Source of the DNA: Hymenobacter sp. HSC-4F20
GTDB lineage: Bacteria > Bacteroidota > Bacteroidia > Cytophagales > Hymenobacteraceae
Assembly (NCBI RefSeq): GCF_019599275.1
Contig: NZ_JAHZTD010000001.1
Coordinates: 2,170,001-2,234,000 of the forward strand
Direction: 5' to 3'
DNA length: 64,000 nucleotides
Both the position numbers and the translations under genes were made by a program. The notes under the pieces are model-generated. The model ran no database searches, was not told the DNA's origin, and saw only the letters and a list, made by a program, of their open reading frames with translations. Below are positions 18,165 to 28,400 of the stretch, piece by piece. Each line of letters starts with the position of its first letter. The stretch's first letter is position 1.

Positions 18165-18806
18165 TTACTGGCCCCGCGTTTGGGCGGCTACCTTTTTACA
18201 GGTAATTAAAAAGAACGGGAAGTTCTCTTCAACCTCTGTCACTTCAACCAATCCAGCGTTACCGAACTCTGCCTCTATTGATTCTTTATCATAGAAATAC
18301 AGGGTAACGCCATCCAGGATTTCGTACCGGTCTTTGCTAACATATTTCCCTTTGCCATAGGTAGGGGCGGTTTTTGAAATAGCAGTAAACACCATATAGC
18401 CATTTTCCGAAAGCTGCTTATAGCAGTCCTGAATTACTTTTTCTCTTTCCGCGCTACCTAGTAAATGAAGTAGCGCATAGCAGAATATTCCATCGTATTG
18501 CCGGGCATCAAAGGGCATATCCGTGACCGAGCCATGATAAATAGTTGTATCGGTGCCGTAATGCTTTCGGGCCATGTCAATAGCGGTTTGGGAAATTTCG
18601 ATTCCCGTTACCGTCATGCCGGCATCCCGAAAAACCTGGGCGTTTCGCCCGTAGCCAATTCCCGGTATCAAGACTTGCTTTATGGAGTGTTGAATAAATA
18701 AATCCTTGGCCACTACGGCAGACTTGGCGGGTTCAAAACCCCACATCTCCTGCTTCTCGGTAAAAGCAGTTTCCCAGAACTCGGGCTTTTTGGTTTCACT
18801 TGTCAT
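18165..18806 (-). CDS. SAM-dependent class I methyltransferase
   Basis: A 213-residue small methyltransferase. The SAM-binding motif I is VLIPGIGYGRNAQVF, followed by the acidic end of strand 2 in VTGIEISQTAI, motif II region YHGSVTDMPFDARQYDGIFC and a LSENGYMVF motif. The start MTSETKKPEFWE was preferred to an upstream frame. It resembles thiopurine- or tellurite-type methyltransferases and Bacteroidota SAM enzymes annotated only as class I. The gene is noticeably AT-richer than its neighbours, a hint of transfer. The substrate is unknown. Confidence 0.82.
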   Translation of the reverse strand: MTSETKKPEFWETAFTEKQEMWGFEPAKSAVVAKDLFIQHSIKQVLIPGIGYGRNAQVFRDAGMTVTGIEISQTAIDMARKHYGTDTTIYHGSVTDMPFDARQYDGIFCYALLHLLGSAEREKVIQDCYKQLSENGYMVFTAISKTAPTYGKGKYVSKDRYEILDGVTLYFYDKESIEAEFGNAGLVEVTEVEENFPFFLITCKKVAAQTRGQ

Positions 18807-18980
18807 TATGTTCCACAGGGGTAAGGGTAGGTAGACATTCCCGAATGGCGCTGCACCGGTTTGCCGCAACGGTAACGCAGGCACAATTTCCGCTACATAG
18901 CTGGCTACGAAGCATGTTGGCCGGCTGAGGCGCTGGCCTCTCTGGCGGCGCGGTTATACTGGCTGCCAGCTAGTCAGCTG

Positions 18981-19667
18981 TTACTGGGTGTGCTTTTCCA
19001 GTACGTACACGTGCAGCCGCTGGCGGAGCTGGAAACCGAGTTTCTGATATAAGGCATACGCTGGAGTATTATCCTCATAAACGTGCAGAAAGGGGGTGCT
19101 GCCGGCCGCCAGGATGCGGGCTACCTGGTGGCGGACCAACAGGTTGGCGTACCCGCGGCCGAGGTAGGCCGGGTGGGTGCATACGGCGCTGATTTCAGTG
19201 TAGGGCGAGGGTTGCAGCCGCTGCCCGGCCATGGCCACCAGCTGGCCGTTCTGAAAGATGCCGTAGTAGCCACCGAAATCAATGGTGCGGGCCAGAAACG
19301 GCCCCGGATTCGTAAGGCCCGTCAGCGCCCGCATAGCCGGTACGTCCTGCTCCTGCAAGTCCACCAGGTGGCTGCTGTCCACGGCCGGCACGTCCGGCTG
19401 CGGATACACCAGCTGCGCCAACTCCTTATGCATCAGCTGTTGCCAGCCGGGAGGTAGGGAAATAGGGTCGGCGGTGAACAGTACAGTCGGAGCACCCGCT
19501 GGGGAAAGCTCGTGCAAGCGGGCAAAGGCCCGGGGCGAGTAATCGGCCAGGCCCGCAAAGGCCCCTACCTCGCGCGGCAGCACCCGGGCCAGCTCGTCGC
19601 CGATAGCCAGGGGCTGGTTACCGGTCCGCAAGGCATTCCAAATCGGGTTATCCAAGGGGTGCTCCAT
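18981..19667 (-). CDS. GNAT-family (FR47-like) N-acetyltransferase
   Basis: A 228-residue acetyltransferase. The C-terminal half is the GNAT domain, with the acetyl-CoA loop in EISAVCTHPAYLGRGYANLL and a typical final strand FLHVYEDNTPAYALYQKLGF. The N-terminal half is divergent, as in FR47-type proteins. Start MEHPLDNPIWNAL was chosen over an upstream ATG. The acceptor substrate is unknown. It is monocistronic in appearance, with a 174-base gap to the methyltransferase gene. Confidence 0.82.
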   Translation of the reverse strand: MEHPLDNPIWNALRTGNQPLAIGDELARVLPREVGAFAGLADYSPRAFARLHELSPAGAPTVLFTADPISLPPGWQQLMHKELAQLVYPQPDVPAVDSSHLVDLQEQDVPAMRALTGLTNPGPFLARTIDFGGYYGIFQNGQLVAMAGQRLQPSPYTEISAVCTHPAYLGRGYANLLVRHQVARILAAGSTPFLHVYEDNTPAYALYQKLGFQLRQRLHVYVLEKHTQ

Positions 19668-19986
19668 GGCAGCAGGCAAGCAATACGGGAAGAACAAGAA
19701 GCAAATATGCGCAACAGTTCGCCGCTAGGTAACCGCCCCAACAAGCGCGAGTGTAGCGCAGCCCAACCCGTGCCGACACATGCTGCGAGTTTGCAGCGCA
19801 CTCGCCTGACCGATGACACCTGGATGGCGAGGTTCCGGCTTGCCGCTGCCCCGTCAGTGGAGGCACAGCCTCCACCTCATCTCATGGCTGGTCACGAGTT
19901 ACACTGCGCTACACTCGCGCCAGTTGAGGCAGTTGATTTGAATGAAAACTCAAGAAAATTCTTAATACAGACATAGCAATGACCAG
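19668..19986. other. Intergenic region, small hairpin only
   Basis: No convincing gene in this 319-base gap. A short perfect hairpin, GTGGAGGC-aca-GCCTCCAC, is at 19857-19875. A CATATTTG sequence on the minus strand at 19702-19709 is one change from the -7 consensus and could serve the GNAT gene. Confidence 0.4.
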
Positions 19987-20595
19987 CTATTCGGATACAA
20001 AAGCTTTTCTCAACAAGCTGATAACTTCTCCTGTGGGTCTAGCCTCAGTATCTAGCGAAGTCAAGGGCACCCTCACTTTGGGAAACTCATCCACAAAGCG
20101 CATTTCTTCGAACTCAGGAATGCCGTGTTGCTTCATAAGCTGCCTGAATTGCTGCTGATCTACACCCCACACTTTGACATATTTCGACTCTGCTACATAG
20201 AATTCGATTAGCACATCTTCATCATTATAGATAAGACCAAATTCTAGAAAGCAGTCTTGGGTTAACTCCTTTTGTAGTGAACCTAACACTGCCATGACAA
20301 GCTCCTTCTCTTGGTATTCGCCGTACGTCACATCGTCGCCGGGGGGGCCGAAGATGCAGGCACATACGTCGGGTAGCATGGTGACTAAGTCTGTCAGCAC
20401 CTCCCACAAGCGGGAGTTATTCACATTCACTTCGGCGTAAAAGCGGAACAGTTGCTCAGGGTTTTCTACTTCCGATAGCACGAAACCTTCTACGAAGTTT
20501 GCCGCCTGGCTTGCATCAATTCTTTCCCAATAAGCACGCGGCACCTCTCCCTTTTCTGCTAATCGGGTTGTTTTTGGTAGCTCTAGATTCGACAT
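19987..20595 (-). CDS. Hypothetical protein, AT-rich gene
   Basis: A 202-residue soluble protein that I do not recognise. It starts MSNLELPKTTRLAEKGEVPR and has no signal peptide or membrane helix. It is acidic, with an internal stretch IFGPPGDDVTYGEYQEKELV and a C-terminal half rich in mixed alpha/beta pattern. The gene is AT-richer than the flanking GH92 and GNAT genes and starts 16 bases after the GH92 stop. Size, acidity and composition recall orphan immunity-type proteins of polymorphic toxin systems, but no toxin is present, so that is only a guess. Confidence 0.65.
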   Translation of the reverse strand: MSNLELPKTTRLAEKGEVPRAYWERIDASQAANFVEGFVLSEVENPEQLFRFYAEVNVNNSRLWEVLTDLVTMLPDVCACIFGPPGDDVTYGEYQEKELVMAVLGSLQKELTQDCFLEFGLIYNDEDVLIEFYVAESKYVKVWGVDQQQFRQLMKQHGIPEFEEMRFVDEFPKVRVPLTSLDTEARPTGEVISLLRKAFVSE

Positions 20596-20611
20596 AGCTC
20601 TTGTATTATTC

Positions 20612-22903
20612 TCACGGCCGCGCGGCCATCGTAAACACCAGCTCTCCGCCATTCACAATATCCTGATGATTCAGGAAGGGGCGCGTGAGTTTCTGACCGT
20701 TTAGGCGGGCTTCTTTCACGTACACGTTTTTATCACTCTGGTTTTTTACTGTGATGCGGAAGGTTTTGCCGGTTGAAAGGCGTAGGGTGGCGCCGTGGAT
20801 GGCGGGGCTGCCGAGGGCGTACTCGGGGGAGCCAGGGGCTACGGGGTAAAAGCCGAGAGCCGAGAAAATGTACCAGGCCGACATCTGCCCGCAGTCGTCG
20901 TTGCCGCCGAGGCCGTCGGGCGTGGGGCGGTACATTTTGGGCAGAATCATGCGCACGCGCTGCTGGGTTTTCCAGGGCTGGTTGGTCCAGTTGTAGAGGT
21001 AGGCGGCATGGTGCGCGGGCTCATTGCCGTGCACGTAGTTCCCAATGATACCGTCGCGGGTGATGTCCTCGGTTTCGGCGAAGAACTTATCGGGCAGGTG
21101 CATGGTGAACAGGGAGTCCAAGTGAGGCACAAAGCGGGCGTTGCCGCCCATTTTGGCGATAAGCGCGGCGGGGTCCTGGGGCACGTAGAGGCTGTAGTTC
21201 CAGGCGTTGCCCTCAATAAAGCCCTGGTTGTGGGTGCTCAGTACGTCGAACTCCTTACGGAACGAGCCATCCGAGAGGCGCGGGCGCATGAAGCCAATGC
21301 GCTGGTCGTACACGTTCTGCCAGTTCTGGGCGCGCTTGCTGAACTCCTGCTCAATGTCCGGGCGGCCCAGCTTTTTGGCGGCTTGAGCAATGCACCAATC
21401 GTCGTAGGCGTATTCCAGGGTTTTCGAGACGGAGGAGCCGCTTTTATCCTCGGGCACATAGCCCAGGCGCAGGTAGTCCCCAATGCCGTCGTACCACTGC
21501 TGGCGGGCGGTGGTCACGCAGGCGTCCAGGGCCTTATTGGCATCGAAGGGAGCGTTGCCTTTGATGATGGCATCGGCAATAACGGGCACCGAGTGGTAGC
21601 CAATCATGCACCAGTTCTCGTTGGCGTAGTGGCTCCACACCGGCAGCATGTGCTCGGCGCTCTGCTGGTAATGCGCCAGCATCGACTGAATCATGTCGGC
21701 GTTGCGCTTGGGCTGCACTACGTTGAACAGCGGGTGCAGGGCCCGGTAGGTATCCCAGAGCGAGAAGGTAGTGTAGTTCGTGAAGCCTTCCGCCTTGTGA
21801 ATGTTCTGGTCGAGGCCGCGGTACTGCCCGTCTACGTCCTGGTAGGTGGTAGGGCTCAGGAAGGCATGGTATAGGGCCGTGTAGAAGTTGTCCTTGTCGA
21901 CCCGTTTCGGGCTCTGGATGGTCACCTTGCTTAGCTCCTGCTGCCATTGCTCCTGCCCCTGGCGCTTCACTTGCTCGAAGTTCCAGCCCGGTAGCTCGGC
22001 CCGCAGGTTGCGCAACGCCCCCTCCGTACTCACCGAGGACAAGGCCATTTTCAGCTTGATCTTCTCCCCGGCTTCCGTTTTGAAATCGAAGTACAGGCGC
22101 AGCTGCTCGCCGGCCTGCTCCGGGAAGTTGTGGGCCTGGTCGAAACGCCCCCAGAAGCCGCGGTACGCCTGCTTTTTGGCGTAGTTGCGGGCCCCATACT
22201 GGCGGAAGGGCTTGGAGAACTGCAGGGCAAAGTACTCGGTGCGGGTGCGGGCCCAGCCGTGGGTCTGGCGGTAACCGGTCACCAGCGAGTCGTTTTCCAC
22301 CCGCACAAAGGTCCAGACGTTCTTGTCGGGGTAGTTGTAGATGCCGGCCGTGAGGTCGAGGATGATGTGGGCATCGTCGGCCTTCGGGAAGGTGTACTGG
22401 TGCATCCCTACTCGGTTGGTCGCCGTCAGCTCGGCCAGGATGTTGTGGTCATCGAGCTTGACGCGGTAGTAGGCTGGCTCCGCTACCTCGTTCTTATGCG
22501 AAAACGTGGAGCGGAAACCGCTCTGAGGCTTATCGGCAGTGCCGGGATTGAGCTGCAGCGGCCCGGTAGTAGGCATGATGAGGAAGTCGCCGAGGTCGGA
22601 GTGGCCGGTGCCGCTGAAGTGGGTGTGCGAGAAGCCGACGATAGTTTTGTCCTCATACTGGTAGCCCGCGCAGTACTCGTACACCTTGGGGTTGTACTTG
22701 CCGTTCAGCTCATAGCTGATGGTATCGGTATCGGGTGAGAGCTGCACCATGCCAAACGGCACCGTCGCGCCCGGAAATGTGTGTCCCATGCGCTGCGTGC
22801 CCACAATAGGGTGGGCGTACTGCACCAGATTTTCACCAGGCTTCGGGGTTTGAGCGAGGGTAGGAAAAGCCGCAAGCAGCGCGGCCAGGAGCGGGAGTTT
22901 CAT
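20612..22903 (-). CDS. Secreted GH92 alpha-mannosidase
   Basis: A 763-residue GH92 exo-alpha-mannosidase, a calcium-dependent family that trims mannose from N-glycans or fungal mannan. A signal peptide (MKLPLLAALLAAFPTLAQ) precedes the N-terminal beta-sandwich (GTQRMGHTFPGATVPFGMVQ; HTHFSGTGHSDLGDF). The (alpha/alpha)6 domain shows WDTYRALHPL, GNEPAHHAAY with the likely general acid, and GLGGNDDCGQMSAWYIFSAL with the likely base aspartates. Length is typical. No SusC/SusD lies next to it, so it may act on products released by other enzymes. Linkage preference cannot be read from sequence. Confidence 0.93.
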   Translation of the reverse strand: MKLPLLAALLAAFPTLAQTPKPGENLVQYAHPIVGTQRMGHTFPGATVPFGMVQLSPDTDTISYELNGKYNPKVYEYCAGYQYEDKTIVGFSHTHFSGTGHSDLGDFLIMPTTGPLQLNPGTADKPQSGFRSTFSHKNEVAEPAYYRVKLDDHNILAELTATNRVGMHQYTFPKADDAHIILDLTAGIYNYPDKNVWTFVRVENDSLVTGYRQTHGWARTRTEYFALQFSKPFRQYGARNYAKKQAYRGFWGRFDQAHNFPEQAGEQLRLYFDFKTEAGEKIKLKMALSSVSTEGALRNLRAELPGWNFEQVKRQGQEQWQQELSKVTIQSPKRVDKDNFYTALYHAFLSPTTYQDVDGQYRGLDQNIHKAEGFTNYTTFSLWDTYRALHPLFNVVQPKRNADMIQSMLAHYQQSAEHMLPVWSHYANENWCMIGYHSVPVIADAIIKGNAPFDANKALDACVTTARQQWYDGIGDYLRLGYVPEDKSGSSVSKTLEYAYDDWCIAQAAKKLGRPDIEQEFSKRAQNWQNVYDQRIGFMRPRLSDGSFRKEFDVLSTHNQGFIEGNAWNYSLYVPQDPAALIAKMGGNARFVPHLDSLFTMHLPDKFFAETEDITRDGIIGNYVHGNEPAHHAAYLYNWTNQPWKTQQRVRMILPKMYRPTPDGLGGNDDCGQMSAWYIFSALGFYPVAPGSPEYALGSPAIHGATLRLSTGKTFRITVKNQSDKNVYVKEARLNGQKLTRPFLNHQDIVNGGELVFTMAARP

Positions 22904-22928
22904 CAGCTTTGGGTAGGGCGGTTGAAGC

Positions 22929-23381
22929 TTACACTTCAAAATACGGCTCGAAAATCTTCGTAGTACTGGCACTGAACCAACTAGGCCAGAGCCCGGTATG
23001 GAATTTATATTCTACTACTCGAATATTATCAGCGTTGATGAATGTTAAAATTGTTCTTGCCCCCCTGTATTCAACATGTATAACACTGCTGAAAATCATC
23101 TCAAGTACTCCTTCAAATTGCTCTGTACTATCTCTAATAATATCATAACCAATGTCAGGCACTTCTCTAGTTTTATCGATATTGAATGTAAGACCACCGG
23201 TAGAAATATCAAAACTTAAGCTCATTCTACCCGTCCTAGGAACCGAGTAAAACCGCATAAAATAGGGCGCCGCTAACTGATTATCGACAGTAAATTCTGT
23301 GTTTTCCAGAAGAGGTTTCTGACCAATCTTTCTAAACACTCTGTCAAATGCAGCAATAATATCTTTTAATTGAGAATTCAT
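22929..23381 (-). CDS. Hypothetical protein, strongly AT-rich gene
   Basis: A 150-residue soluble protein of unknown family, start MNSQLKDIIAAFDRVFRKIG. It has a helical N-terminus and then a predominantly beta pattern (YFMRFYSVPRTGRMSLSFDI, then ARTILTFINADNIRVVEYKF). The gene is the most AT-rich in the window, well below its neighbours in GC, and lies between GH92 and a DUF4440-like gene that are GC-rich. It was probably acquired recently. An immunity-type or toxin-inhibitor role is possible from size and composition alone; there is no direct evidence. Confidence 0.65.
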   Translation of the reverse strand: MNSQLKDIIAAFDRVFRKIGQKPLLENTEFTVDNQLAAPYFMRFYSVPRTGRMSLSFDISTGGLTFNIDKTREVPDIGYDIIRDSTEQFEGVLEMIFSSVIHVEYRGARTILTFINADNIRVVEYKFHTGLWPSWFSASTTKIFEPYFEV

Positions 23382-23400
23382 ATTTAACAATACTACTACA

Positions 23401-23877
23401 TTAATGCCCATAACTCACTACCCGCGTCACCTTCCACTGCCCGTCTTTTAGGCGCCACACCATCATATTCTTGAAGGTGCCGCAGTCGTCTTCACCATTC
23501 TCGACGTGGCAGAAGCGGTGCTGGTAGGTTTCCACGGCGCCATAGCCGCTGATGGGGTATACTTCCAGGGTGCCGGGCATGAGTTGGCGGTTAAGGCCGG
23601 TGGTTTTGTTTTGCTCGAACAGGTTGCGGAAGCCCTGCATGGTTTGCTCGAAATTGGCTAGGCCGCCTTTGTCGTGGTAGAACTCCAGATCCTCGGCGAA
23701 GAAGGTTTGCAGCTGGGCGGCATCGTGGCGGTTGAAAGCGGCGAACATGGCGCTATCCTGCCGGGCAATGGTGCGGTACAGTTCCAGGGATACGGGCGCA
23801 GTAGCCGTGGCAGGTTTGGTGGCCGTGCAGGTCGAAGTGCAAAGCTCCGCCAGCAACGCGGCTGCTGCGGTGCCCAT
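23401..23877 (-). CDS. SnoaL/DUF4440-like NTF2-fold protein with export signal
   Basis: A 158-residue protein with a hydrophobic N-terminus containing two cysteines (LLAELCTSTC), possibly a lipoprotein signal, followed by an NTF2-like fold: ARQDSAMFAAFNRHDAAQLQ, FFAEDLEFYHDKGG and a C-terminal strand WRLKDGQWKVTRVVSYGH. DUF4440 proteins are small ligand-binding or enzyme-like cups whose substrates vary. It begins near the cupin gene and reads the same way, with a 103-base gap. Function unknown beyond the fold. Confidence 0.75.
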   Translation of the reverse strand: MGTAAAALLAELCTSTCTATKPATATAPVSLELYRTIARQDSAMFAAFNRHDAAQLQTFFAEDLEFYHDKGGLANFEQTMQGFRNLFEQNKTTGLNRQLMPGTLEVYPISGYGAVETYQHRFCHVENGEDDCGTFKNMMVWRLKDGQWKVTRVVSYGH

Positions 23878-23980
23878 ACGTTGCCGTTCGGGTTAGCATA
23901 AGGGGTAGGAAAAGCACTGTTCTTGATGAGCCGCCTAAATATAGAGGGTGTTCTGTCTCGTCGAGGTAGCTCACCCACCC

Positions 23981-24541
23981 TCACTCTACTTTCAGCGGCG
24001 GCCCCACGACTTTCATTTCGTGGGCGGCGAACAGCTGGGCTACTTGCTGCTCGGTGGGGTCGGTTGTGAGGGCGGCCATGGCCACAAAGAACTCCTCTAG
24101 CTTGCCGGCGGGCTGCATGGTGACCAGCATGTGGCCGCGCGGGCTTACCTGGGTCCAGGCGTGGGGCACGTGGCGGGGTAGGAAAATTGAGTCGCCGGTT
24201 TTCAAGCGGTACTTGTCGTCACCTACCTGGAAGGCATACTCGCCATCGAGCACGTAGAAGATTTCATCTTGACCCAAATGGACATGCAACGGCGTGCCTC
24301 TGCCTTGGGAAAGGCTGGTTTGCTCGAAGATGGCCAGGTCGCCGTTCGTATCCTTGCCGGACACCTTCACGTCCAGCACATTTTTGTTGACGCCCTTTAG
24401 CTGCAGATGGCCGTGGAAGCGCCCTTCACCGGCGCGGGCTTTGAAGCCTTTGGGGCTACGCTCATCCGCCGTTGGTACCCAGGCTGGGGCGGCCAGCGGT
24501 AGCGCCGCTACCGCAGTGTGTATAAACCGTCGACGCTCCAT
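23981..24541 (-). CDS. Cupin-domain protein with twin-arginine-like signal
   Basis: A 186-residue protein with MERRRFIHTAVAALPLAAPA, resembling a Tat or Sec signal. The single cupin domain shows motif 1 (GTPLHVHLGQDEIFYVLDGE) with metal ligands His, His and Glu, and motif 2 (GDSIFLPRHVPHAW). Such proteins are often annotated as quercetin-dioxygenase-like; many are of unknown catalysis. It is exported and probably binds a divalent metal. Confidence 0.82.
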   Translation of the reverse strand: MERRRFIHTAVAALPLAAPAWVPTADERSPKGFKARAGEGRFHGHLQLKGVNKNVLDVKVSGKDTNGDLAIFEQTSLSQGRGTPLHVHLGQDEIFYVLDGEYAFQVGDDKYRLKTGDSIFLPRHVPHAWTQVSPRGHMLVTMQPAGKLEEFFVAMAALTTDPTEQQVAQLFAAHEMKVVGPPLKVE

Positions 24542-24749
24542 AGTAACTGCAACTTCGATACAACTAAGCCCTTTCTACTATGAATATAGATAATTATATC
24601 TAGCTAACCATCTGGCATCTACAAGTAAAACACAGTTACAGGTGTCACCCAAGCCCAGGCGCAGGCCTATTCTTGAGCATACGCGCAGGGGCGCCGTGCC
24701 TAGCCACACACGGCCGCCGGTAGAGACGTACCAGAGGACTCTAAAGCCA

Positions 24750-24778
24750 TGCGGCCCACCGGAATCCGGCGGGCCGCA
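24750..24778. terminator. GC-rich hairpin in a gene-free gap
   Basis: TGCGGCCC at 24750-24757 pairs with GGGCCGCA at 24771-24778, with an inner CCGG/CCGG pairing and a three-base loop. It lies in the 302-base gap 24542-24843, between the lipoprotein stop and the cupin start, and is the only structure I see there. No T-run follows on either strand, so it may be a weak terminator for the small lipoprotein gene. Confidence 0.4.
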
Positions 24779-24843
24779 CAACTGCACTGCCTCCCGGCTA
24801 CAACGGCTTGGGAAAGCAGCGGCGAACTATCCTTTGTGTAAAC

Positions 24844-25149
24844 CTACCCACCGGAGCGCACTTGGTCGGCTTTCAATTCCCGCTCGGCGGCCTTTAGCTG
24901 ATGTTTTTTCGCCCGGAGGCGCTCCTCCTCGCTTTTGGCCCGCAGCTTGGCTTCCTGCGTTATCCGCTCCTGCTCCTGCATTTCGGTTCGCAGAGATTCT
25001 ATTTGCTGCCGGTTGCCGGATATCATTGAGCCCGAGGTAGTACCCGATCCGGAGCTGGTACCAGAGCCGGAGTTGAATACCGAACAGCCAATTACGGCCG
25101 GTAGGAGCAGCAGAAGGCTGCCGGCAAGAACATTTTTGAGTACACGCAT
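24844..25149 (-). CDS. Small coiled-coil lipoprotein
   Basis: A 101-residue lipoprotein. MRVLKNVLAGSLLLLLPAVI is the signal region, with the lipobox cysteine at residue 22. A Gly/Ser/Thr-rich linker follows, then a charged helix (about residues 50-98, EMQEQERITQEAKLRAKSEE) that should form a coiled coil, ending DQVRSGG. An in-frame ATG 24 bases upstream is an alternative start. It could be a membrane-tethered spacer or scaffold; function unknown. It is divergent from sbcC. Confidence 0.7.
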   Translation of the reverse strand: MRVLKNVLAGSLLLLLPAVIGCSVFNSGSGTSSGSGTTSGSMISGNRQQIESLRTEMQEQERITQEAKLRAKSEEERLRAKKHQLKAAERELKADQVRSGG

Positions 25150-25430
25150 GGCCGTAGTTAGAGTAGATACCATGCTATTTACCCTTCTGACTATCTGTTG
25201 GTTACAGACGAGGTAGGACTTTATTTTCTCACCCCGCTGCCTCCTCGGCCGCGCACAGCCCAGGGCCAGCGTCCGCGCCTTGGCCGTTACCCGCAAGAAG
25301 CCCAAGCTTCCGTGAGCCCGGCAACGCGCCACGCAGTAGCTGGGCTGTTGTGGCAGCCAGCAGGGGGGTGCCTGCTCCCTCCCACGGTCAGCCCGGGCTG
25401 CGGGCGGAATGTATTGCCTGCCTTGTCGGT

Positions 25431-25438
25431 TACCTTTG
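25431..25438 (+). promoter_or_regulatory. -7 promoter element TACCTTTG upstream of sbcC
   Basis: TACCTTTG fits TAnnTTTG exactly and lies 59 bases before the sbcC start. The rest of the 348-base gap 25150-25497 holds no gene; the reading frame open through it has no coding character. No TTTG -33 partner is evident. Confidence 0.5.
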
Positions 25439-25497
25439 CAGCAGCCAGCGGCCCAGCTGTTCCACCTCTTATTTCGCCGCTGGCTAACCCGCAGTAC

Positions 25498-28400
25498 ATG
25501 AAAATTCTCCGCGTCCGCTTTTACAATCTGAACTCCCTGCGCGGGGAGCACGCCGTTGATTTCAGCCAGACCCCGCTTTCCGACGCAGGCTTGTTTGCCA
25601 TAACCGGCCCCACGGGCGCGGGCAAGACGACCATCCTCGATGCCATTACCCTGGCCCTATACGGGCAGGTACCCCGCCACGAGACCAGCGGCCCCGAGCA
25701 TGTGATGAGCCACGGCACGGGCGAGAGCTGGGCTGAGGTGGAGTTTGAAGTAAACGGCCAGCAGTACCGCACCAAGTGGGGGCAGCACCGGGCCCGCAAG
25801 CGCCCCGAAGCGCCCTTGCAGGACCCTAAAATGGAGCTGAGCGAACGGAAAATTGCCGCCGACGGCACCGAAACCTGGTCGTTTCTGGAAACCTACAAGT
25901 CGCGGGTACCAGGCCGCATTGCCGAGCTGAGTGGCCTGGAGTACAAGCAGTTTCTGCGCTCCGTGCTGCTGGCCCAGGGCGACTTCACCCGGTTTCTGAA
26001 GGCTCCCGCCGGAGAGCGGGCCCAGCTGCTGGAGAAAATTACCGATACGCGCAAGTACTCCGACATTTCGCGGGCTGCCTTCGAGCAGGCTAAGCAGGAA
26101 AACCAGCAGGTAGAGCAGTTGCGGGCTGGGCTGGCGGGCGTGGCCTTGCTCTCGCCCGAGGAGGTAGCGCTTCTGGAAGAGGAAGTACGCCAGCTCACCA
26201 CCCAGCTTACAGCTGCTACCGCCGCTCAGGAGCAGCTGCGGGAGGCCCGGCAGTGGCACCTGCGCCTGCAGGAGCTGCGCCAGCGCCAGCAGGCCACCCA
26301 GCAGCGCCAGCAGCAGCTAGCCACCCAGGCTGCTACCCTGGCCCCGCTCCGGCAGCGGCTGAGCCTGCACGAGCAGGCCGCACCCTTCGCCACGGAGTAT
26401 GCCCTGCTCCGCCAGGCCGATGAGCAGCTCGCGCGCCTCGGCCGGGAGGTAGAGCAGTTACGGACTCAGCTGCCCCACCTGGAAGAGCGGCGCGCTACTG
26501 CCGAAACCGCCCGCACCGCAGCCTACCAAGCCCACGAGCAGGTCAGCCGCGTCCGTGAGGAGCAGGAGCCTAAGCTGCGCGAAGCCGAACTGCTGGACCA
26601 CCAGATGACGGAGGCCCGCCGGCAGCTGACCGAGGGCAAAATCGAGTACGAGGAAAAAAATGAGCAGTGCAAGCGCTTGAAAAGCAGCGCTGAACAAGCT
26701 ACCAGCCGGGCCCGGGCTTTGCGAGACCAGGTCCGGGAGCTGGACAAATGGCTCACGCTGAACGCTTCCGTTGGGGAGTTGACGGCGGGGCTGCCCGAGT
26801 TGTCAGCCAATTTGCAGCACTGGGAACACCTAAAAGCCGAGTTGGGCCAGCTGCGTCAGCGCCTGCACGAGGCCCGACAGCGCCAGCAGCACGCCGCTGC
26901 CCTGGCCGCTACCCAGCAACAGGCTGCCGATGAAGCCCGTCAGCAACTCGCCGCCCTTACCCAGCAGCACGCCGCCGCCAGCGCCACCCGCGATGAGTGG
27001 CTGCTGCGCCTGCGCTACCACGTGGGCGGCCTGCACCGGGAGCAGGAGCAGCAGCAGCAGCACTGGGACGATCTGCGCCGCAACCTGCACCTGCAGCAGC
27101 TCATTCTTTCCCACGCCGACACACGTCAGCTGTTGGAAAGCGGCCATCCGTGCCCCGTGTGCGGAGCTACCGAGCACCCCTACCTGGCCGGCGTGCTCGG
27201 CGTGAGCGAAGACACGTTTCAGCGCGAGCGGCAGCGGGAGGAAGAGCTAAGCCAGCGGGTTCGTGCCCTGGGTACCCGCTTCAACCGTCTGAATACCTAC
27301 GTGACCATGCTGGAGCAAGCCGGTCCTGAGCCTGCGGCTACCCTCTCCGACAGCATTCAACTGCTACCAGAAACGGCTGAGAAGGCCGCCGCCGACGACA
27401 TCAAGGCGCTGGTGCAGGAGCTGCGCCAGCTGCGCGACCTGCGCGCTGCCGCCGAGCAGCGCGTGCATCAGGCGCTAACCCAGCACGAGGCCGCCGCCGG
27501 CCAGCAGCAGGAATACATGCACGTGGTAACGCAGCTGGAAAAGGAGCTGGCCGACGCTGAAGACCGGATACCTACTGCCCGTACCATGATTCAGAGCCAG
27601 GCACAAAGCTTCGGGCTGCTGTTCGCGGAGGAAAATGGCCGGGCACTGATGGAGCAGGCCCGGGTGCGCATCAGTGAGTTCGAGTTGAAAACCAAGCACC
27701 TGCACGCGGCCCAGCAGGAGCTGAGCGGCGTAAGCGTGGAAGCGGAAAAGTCGGAGGCAGCTAAGGAGGACCTGCAGCACTGGCTGCGCCTGCGCAAGCA
27801 GGTGCTGGTGGAGCAGCACCACGCCCTGCAGCAGCGGCAGCAGCAGCGCCACCAGCTGCTGCCCGACGCCGACGTGGCCCACGTACGCCAGCAGTTGGAA
27901 GAAGCCGTGCGCGCCGCCGACCACCGCCGCCAGCAGGTAGAGCAACTGTTTCAGCAGCACGACACTGCCCTGGCAGTGGCTACTACTCGCCTGCGTCAGC
28001 AGGAGGCGGATGCTCGCCAACAACAGGAAACCCGCCAGCAACGCCATACCAGCCTAACAACGGCTCTAACCCGGGCTGGCCTGGCCCCTGACCCCGCCGC
28101 CCTACCGGCCCTGCTGCTCCCTGACTCTGAAGCCGCTACCCTGCACCAGCAACTTCGCCGCCACGAGCAGGAGGTAGCCCTAGCGGCCCAGGCCTGGCTG
28201 GAAATCAGTCAGCAACTGGCTCACGAAGAGGCCCGGTCCCTGACCACGGAGCCGCTGGCAAGCTTGGAGCGGCAACTGGAAAGCAGCCGACAGCAGCTAG
28301 CCCACCTTAACCAGCAGGTAGGACAGCGGCAGGAGCGCCTGAGCAGTCACCGCGCCGGGCAGGAGCGGTACGCGGCCCTGGCCCAGCAGCTGGAAAACCA

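Noticed and set aside
19512..19976. 154-codon plus-strand frame across the GNAT start
   Set aside because: Half is antisense to the GNAT gene and the rest reads through a hairpin; no coding pattern.
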